Assembly: GCA_023386855.1 (NCBI GenBank)
Contig: JAEWIW010000296.1
Location: 1-9,421, forward strand
Direction: 5' to 3'
Length of the DNA stretch: 9,421 bases
Source: Bacteroidota bacterium
Lineage (GTDB): Bacteria > Bacteroidota > Bacteroidia > Chitinophagales > Chitinophagaceae
The notes beneath the pieces were generated by a model that was given only the letters and a program-made list of their open reading frames with translations, ran no database searches and was not told where the DNA came from. Every line of letters begins with the position of its first letter. Within the stretch, counting starts at the first letter, position 1. Of this stretch, positions 5,110 through 9,421 are shown piece after piece. The position numbers were made by a program, and so were the translations under genes.

Positions 5110-7923
5110 GTGCTGTTGTTCCGCCATATAAAATTATGCTGTTTAATTCTTGTTTCACTATGCTGGTGGATCCCCCTGTCTGCACAATTATGCACCGGTA
5201 GCCTGGGCGACCCGGTAGTGAACATTACTTTCGGAAGTGGGACCAATCCCGGCAAACCCATCAGTTCAACCCTTACCAGTTATACCTTCCAGGGCAGTGA
5301 TTGCCCTGGAGATGGATATTATACTATCCTGAACCGTACCCTTGACTGTTTTGGTTCCACCTGGCATAACCTGGCGCAGGATCATACCGGCGACAAGAAT
5401 GGTTATTTCATGCTTGTGAACGCTTCTTTTCAGCCCAGTGATTTTTATATTGAAAGAGTAGATGGACTTTGTTCCAATACCACATTTGAATTTTCTGCCT
5501 GGCTGATGAATATGATGAAGCCGGTGAACAGTATCAAGCCGGATATCACTTTTCGTATTGAAAAACTGAATGGCGAGGTGCTAAAAAGTTATAATACAGG
5601 TGAACTGCCTGTTAACGCCAACCCTGAATGGAAACAATATGGATTTTATTTCACCACCCCTCCAGGCGTTTCCAGCGTGGTGATCCGTATGCGGAATAAT
5701 GCACCGGGCGGGTATGGTAACGATCTTTGCCTCGATGATATCCAGTTCCGCCCCTGTGGTGCAAAACTGGAAGCTTCCATAGGATCGTCGGGTGAAACGG
5801 AACGCTCCTTCTGTGAGGGTATCTCTTCATCCCTTACGCTTTCTTCCAAAATTTCTGAAGGATATAATAATCCTGCTTTCCAATGGCAGCGAAACCTGGA
5901 TGATGCAGGCTGGATCGATTTAGCTGGCGAGCGTGGCGGAACGCTAGATGTTTCAGTGCGCGATAAAGGCAAATACCAGTATAGGGTAATGGTGGCAGAA
6001 GAATCAAACATGTCGATTCTGAATTGCAGGGTAGCATCCAACCCCGTAACGCTGTTGGTACATGAAAACCCCGGCATTGTGATGGAAAGCCAGGACGAAG
6101 TATGTGAAGGATCACCGCTTCAAATTAATGCCAGTGTTGATTTTAAAAGCTACACTCAATGGACGGTAACATGGATGCAGCCATCCGGCACCATCAGTTC
6201 TTCAAGCCCCGTTCCCAATGGAAATAATGGTACTATAGATTTTGTAATTGACCGTTCCAGGTTAACAGATGAGGGCAATTACTTACTAACGGCTTCCAAT
6301 GAAACCGGTTGCTTTAGCAAGGCCACCATTGCAATGAAAGTTTTACCAAAACCTAAGGTGAACATCACTGCATCGCCTTTGTGGTGTACGGGTAACGAGG
6401 CGACCTTAAACGCCAATACATCTATACCTGCCCCAGCCACCATTACTGCCTGGTCGTGGAACCTGGATAATGGCCAGCAATCGGATCTTCCAACGGTAAA
6501 AACCACGTACACAACGGGCCAGTACAGTCCAACTGTATTTGTTACCGCCTCCAATGGCTGCATGAGCGATACGGTTAAAAATGTAATTACTGTTCATCCT
6601 AAGCCGAAGGTCAACTTCGGTTTGCCGGAAGTATGCCTTTCAGATCCATTTGCTCAATTCACGGATTCCTCTTCTATCATAGATAATTCTGAAACCTATT
6701 TTCAATATCGCTGGACCTTCAACGATCCAGCTGCAACGCCCGGTAATCCCGATGTATCCTCTTTACAACATCCCAGGCATCGTTACAGTTCTACCGGTAT
6801 CTACCCGGTTAGGCTGGAAGTGACCTCCGGCGCAGGTTGTAACAGTGATACCACCATTCCATTTACTGTCAATGGTTCGGTACCTAAGGCTGGATTTGAT
6901 TTGGATAACAGCCTTCTTTTATGCAGTGATGCACCAGTGAAAATTCTAGACAGGTCATCTGTTGATTTTGGATCCATTACGAGGGTTGAAGTGTTCTGGG
7001 ATTATGCAAATGATCCGCTTGCTACGACTAAGGATGAAGAACCCTTTATGGGTAAATCATTCACGCATGTTTATGGCAATAATATAAAAACCGATGGGCA
7101 GGATCTCCGGATCCGTTATGTTGCTTATTCAGGGATCAATTGCGTAAGTGAAACTGAACAAAGAATCGTGGTTTTTAAAAGCCCTGAGGTTATATTCAAC
7201 GCATTGAATCCTGTTTGCGAAGAAGTGGAAGCATTCAGTGTGAACAGCGCCAGGGAAACCATGGGTGTAGCAGGTACAGGAGTGTTTACCGGTCCAGGAA
7301 TAAGTTCTACAGGTTTGTTTACGCCTTCTGTTGCCGGTGAAGGATCGCATGAATTGGCGTACCGGTTTATAAGTGATAAGGGTTGTGCAGATACTGCATG
7401 GCAAAATATTGTAGTATACCCTCAACCTCTTGTCAATGCAGGTCCCGACCGTACGCTTATCATTGGTGGAGTGATCACGCTTGAAGCAAGGGCAACCGGT
7501 GAAGGATTAAAGTACCGCTGGTCGCCGGAAGAAAGGATCAATGATCCACTGCAACTTCAGCCGCTGGTTTCTCCCATTAAAGAAACGCAGTACCGCCTCG
7601 ATGTGGAATCTGCCATGGGGTGTAAGAACAGTGATGAGGTGATGGTTAAAGTGTTTGAATACCTTGTCATCCCCAACGCATTTACACCTAATAATGATGG
7701 TAAGAATGATACATGGAAAATACCTTACCTGGGATCATACCCCGACTTTGAAGTGAAGGTTTTCAATCGTTATGGCCAACTGGTTTATCGTTCACAGAAA
7801 GGTATGGTGAACTGGGATGGCAGGGTGAATGGAAAAGAAGCGCCAACGGGCACCTATGTTTATGTGCTCGACCGTAAAAGTTTTGGCGAGCCGGTAAAAG
7901 GAAGCTTCCAGCTGATACGCTAG
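5110..7923 (+). CDS. Secreted multi-domain protein with Ig/PKD-type repeats and type IX (type B) sorting domain
   Basis: This 937-residue exported protein is probably a cell-surface or released adhesin-like protein. Residues 1-25 form a signal peptide (hydrophobic core CCLILVSLCWW, cleavage after LSA). Residues 27-216 form a Cys-containing N-terminal module ending in NDLCLDDIQFRPCG, reminiscent of MAM/jelly-roll binding domains. About six Ig- or PKD-like beta-sandwich modules follow: 224-318, 323-412, 415-496 (AWSWNLDNGQQS), 500-587 (YRWTFNDPAATPGNPD), 592-690, and 695-770 with a GxGVFTGPGISSTGLFTP motif. One more module covers 773-849. Residues 852-937 are the gliding-motility-associated C-terminal domain (VIPNAFTPNNDGKNDTW, VFNRYGQLVYRS, W902DG, PTGTYVYVL), the type B signal for type IX secretion. 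No catalytic domain is visible. The only starts available before residue 101 are GTG at 5110 and TTG at 5116; an in-frame TAG at 5077 closes the frame upstream. Binding target unknown. Confidence 0.9.
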   Translation: MLLFRHIKLCCLILVSLCWWIPLSAQLCTGSLGDPVVNITFGSGTNPGKPISSTLTSYTFQGSDCPGDGYYTILNRTLDCFGSTWHNLAQDHTGDKNGYFMLVNASFQPSDFYIERVDGLCSNTTFEFSAWLMNMMKPVNSIKPDITFRIEKLNGEVLKSYNTGELPVNANPEWKQYGFYFTTPPGVSSVVIRMRNNAPGGYGNDLCLDDIQFRPCGAKLEASIGSSGETERSFCEGISSSLTLSSKISEGYNNPAFQWQRNLDDAGWIDLAGERGGTLDVSVRDKGKYQYRVMVAEESNMSILNCRVASNPVTLLVHENPGIVMESQDEVCEGSPLQINASVDFKSYTQWTVTWMQPSGTISSSSPVPNGNNGTIDFVIDRSRLTDEGNYLLTASNETGCFSKATIAMKVLPKPKVNITASPLWCTGNEATLNANTSIPAPATITAWSWNLDNGQQSDLPTVKTTYTTGQYSPTVFVTASNGCMSDTVKNVITVHPKPKVNFGLPEVCLSDPFAQFTDSSSIIDNSETYFQYRWTFNDPAATPGNPDVSSLQHPRHRYSSTGIYPVRLEVTSGAGCNSDTTIPFTVNGSVPKAGFDLDNSLLLCSDAPVKILDRSSVDFGSITRVEVFWDYANDPLATTKDEEPFMGKSFTHVYGNNIKTDGQDLRIRYVAYSGINCVSETEQRIVVFKSPEVIFNALNPVCEEVEAFSVNSARETMGVAGTGVFTGPGISSTGLFTPSVAGEGSHELAYRFISDKGCADTAWQNIVVYPQPLVNAGPDRTLIIGGVITLEARATGEGLKYRWSPEERINDPLQLQPLVSPIKETQYRLDVESAMGCKNSDEVMVKVFEYLVIPNAFTPNNDGKNDTWKIPYLGSYPDFEVKVFNRYGQLVYRSQKGMVNWDGRVNGKEAPTGTYVYVLDRKSFGEPVKGSFQLIR

Positions 7924-7938
7924 TATGAAGCTTTTTGC

Positions 7939-9421
7939 TTAATCGTTTAACCCCAGGTTCTGCATAAAATCATTGGTAAATACTTTCCTGGTTTCTTCAT
8001 CCAATAAGTTTTGCCTGCATGCTTTCCATTTATTGATAGTATCTGCACCATACATTCTTACCAGTCTTTCTGCCGTTAAAAAGAAGTTGATCTTACCCCA
8101 ATGAAGCGTAAAAGGAATACCTTCTTCTTCAAGTTTTTCCCAAACGGCCCTGAAGAATTCCCTCGATAAATTGGATTCCACTCCATCCATTTCACAGACC
8201 GCTGTTTTCGGAAAATGGGTAAAGCCAAGAAGTGCCTGTGTACCTTTTACAAAACGAAAAGCAATGGCTCCTGCAAAAGGTTTTGATGCATTAATGGCTA
8301 AGATGATATCCAGCACCCTTGAACAAAATTCGGATGGTATGGCAAATGCAGCGCTGGCGGCCTTTCCACGGAAACGGGTGTTCCTGAAGTTTTCTCCAAG
8401 TGTTGCGATGGTGGGAGGGCCGGGTTGGAAGGCAAGTGGCAACATGGCATTGACCAGGCGGGGGATCAGTGCTGCCGACAAATTGTGGCCCAGCGTATCA
8501 AGGATGGTTTGCATCAGTCCAAGAGTATTGTCGCCATAAATAAAAGGCTTGGAGTCCTCAGGCTTATGTGGGTAATCAGGTCTATACGGTAGCTTATAAA
8601 TAAATTTTGGAAACACTCCTTTTTGCGGGTTGCCTTCTTCAAAATCATGTGGGTTCACCAGCACTTCAAAATGATAGAGATCTTTGGTGGTATCCTCGGG
8701 TGGATAGGGAAGGATGGAAGCAATATGACTGACATCGGTTTCATTCATGGCAGCTTTAAAATTATCATCATAGACTACTTCCCCTGGTTTATGTTCTTCG
8801 ACCAGGAACAGTGGTTCTGTTTCAAGAAGGACACCATGAATGAATCCAAAATTACCAAAGCTAACCACTGCCGCATTGAACATATCATCATCTGAAATGC
8901 GGGTTGCTCCAAGCCATTCGATCATTTGATCGGAGGCAACGGGATTACATGCTTTTTCCAGCCATACATGCGAATCCGGGCCATTGATGAGATGAAGTCC
9001 AACAATAGAATCATGAACAGCCCCCACTTTAAATGCAGAACCATGGGTTCCGGTTGCAGTAGCACCCACTATCGATTGACCATTACTTGCACCGCATGCT
9101 TTTAAGGAACGGCCTCCTTCACGCAGCTTTTCATGTATATGCAAAATGCTCATCCCGCACTGCACTAAAAACAGGTCTGCGGAAGAGTGACCTGTGGAAA
9201 GATATTGCGGCGATACAAAAGAATCACGAAAGGAAAAGGATAATCTTAATGCCTTGGTATCTACCATGCCGCCATTGCAAACGGCTACTTCAGAAAAGGA
9301 CCAACCGTTTCCCATGGCCCTGAGTTGAAGGCCGTGTTCAATGGCATAGCGGATCAGCCACATGAAATTTCGCGTGGTTGCCCTGTACTTATCTGTTGAT
9401 GATCCACTTTGAGGTATATAT
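7939..9421 (-). CDS. FAD-binding oxidoreductase of the VAO/PCMH superfamily, N-terminus beyond window
   Basis: This is a flavin-dependent oxidase or dehydrogenase; the substrate is unknown, but the layout resembles sugar-lactone/alditol oxidases. The frame stays open through the window edge: codons upstream of the ATG at 9363 read YIPQSGSSTDKYRATTRNF into it, matching the Y-x-P-x-(S/T) start of an FAD-binding domain, so the true start is outside the window. Numbering from the 9363 Met, the FAD-binding domain includes MGNGWSFSEV (17-26), where the His of the family's GxGHS motif is Trp21, and the loop GATATGTHGS (100-109) followed by HDSIVGLHLI. A C-terminal HWGK motif (421-424) resembles that of the lactone-oxidase group. 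Loss of the His suggests FAD is not bound covalently at that site. There is no sign of frameshift. The gene converges with the secreted protein gene across 15 nt, with no strong terminator between them. Confidence 0.88.
   Translation of the reverse strand, partial: YIPQSGSSTDKYRATTRNFMWLIRYAIEHGLQLRAMGNGWSFSEVAVCNGGMVDTKALRLSFSFRDSFVSPQYLSTGHSSADLFLVQCGMSILHIHEKLREGGRSLKACGASNGQSIVGATATGTHGSAFKVGAVHDSIVGLHLINGPDSHVWLEKACNPVASDQMIEWLGATRISDDDMFNAAVVSFGNFGFIHGVLLETEPLFLVEEHKPGEVVYDDNFKAAMNETDVSHIASILPYPPEDTTKDLYHFEVLVNPHDFEEGNPQKGVFPKFIYKLPYRPDYPHKPEDSKPFIYGDNTLGLMQTILDTLGHNLSAALIPRLVNAMLPLAFQPGPPTIATLGENFRNTRFRGKAASAAFAIPSEFCSRVLDIILAINASKPFAGAIAFRFVKGTQALLGFTHFPKTAVCEMDGVESNLSREFFRAVWEKLEEEGIPFTLHWGKINFFLTAERLVRMYGADTINKWKACRQNLLDEETRKVFTNDFMQNLGLND

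Noticed and set aside
7129..7425. Minus-strand frames inside the secreted protein gene
   Set aside because: They lie opposite well-formed Ig/PKD modules with continuous coding, so they are shadows.
7924..7938. Possible terminator between the convergent secreted-protein and oxidoreductase genes (AAGC-TTTTT-GCTT)
   Set aside because: The stem is only 4 bp with no T-run after it, so it is too weak to call.

Overview
The window looks like chromosomal DNA of a Bacteroidota bacterium, most likely a member of the Chitinophagaceae. The reasons are a TAnnTTTG-type promoter element, A-rich translation starts without Shine-Dalgarno sequences, a secreted protein with a gliding-motility/type IX secretion C-terminal domain, a DUF177-rpmF gene pair, and small hypothetical proteins of a kind I associate with this family. 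This placement is inference from gene content, not from a marker gene.

Layout from left to right. Positions 1-642 (minus strand) hold the DUF177 (YceD-like) gene followed by the start of rpmF (ribosomal protein L32), which runs off the left edge. A good -7 promoter element lies just upstream of the DUF177 gene. Positions 718-3576 (minus) hold ligD, a three-domain DNA ligase D in the order phosphoesterase, ATP-dependent ligase, primase-type polymerase. Its domains are joined by two unusual low-complexity linkers, one of which is encoded by a degenerate array of a 7-nt repeat. A perfect 9-bp dyad covers the ligD start codon. No Ku gene lies beside it. Positions 3808-4254 (plus) encode a small exported PepSY-like protein. 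A strong hairpin at 4295-4322 can terminate transcription from both sides and separates this gene from a convergent minus-strand gene for a 62-residue, highly polar protein (4367-4555). Positions 4774-5037 (plus) encode an 87-residue hypothetical protein. Positions 5110-7923 (plus) encode a 937-residue secreted modular protein with Ig/PKD-type domains and a type B type IX sorting domain, whose reading frame offers only GTG or TTG as a start. Positions 7939-9421 (minus) hold an FAD-linked oxidoreductase of the VAO/PCMH superfamily, cut at its 5' end by the window edge and convergent with the secreted protein across 15 nt.

The genes do not form one pathway. DUF177-rpmF is a housekeeping translation pair, ligD is DNA end repair, and the rest are cell-envelope, secreted or metabolic genes. 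I see no mobile element, CRISPR array, tRNA or rRNA, and no convincing new multi-gene system. The most notable local features are the heptanucleotide repeat built into the ligD reading frame and the dyad on its start codon.
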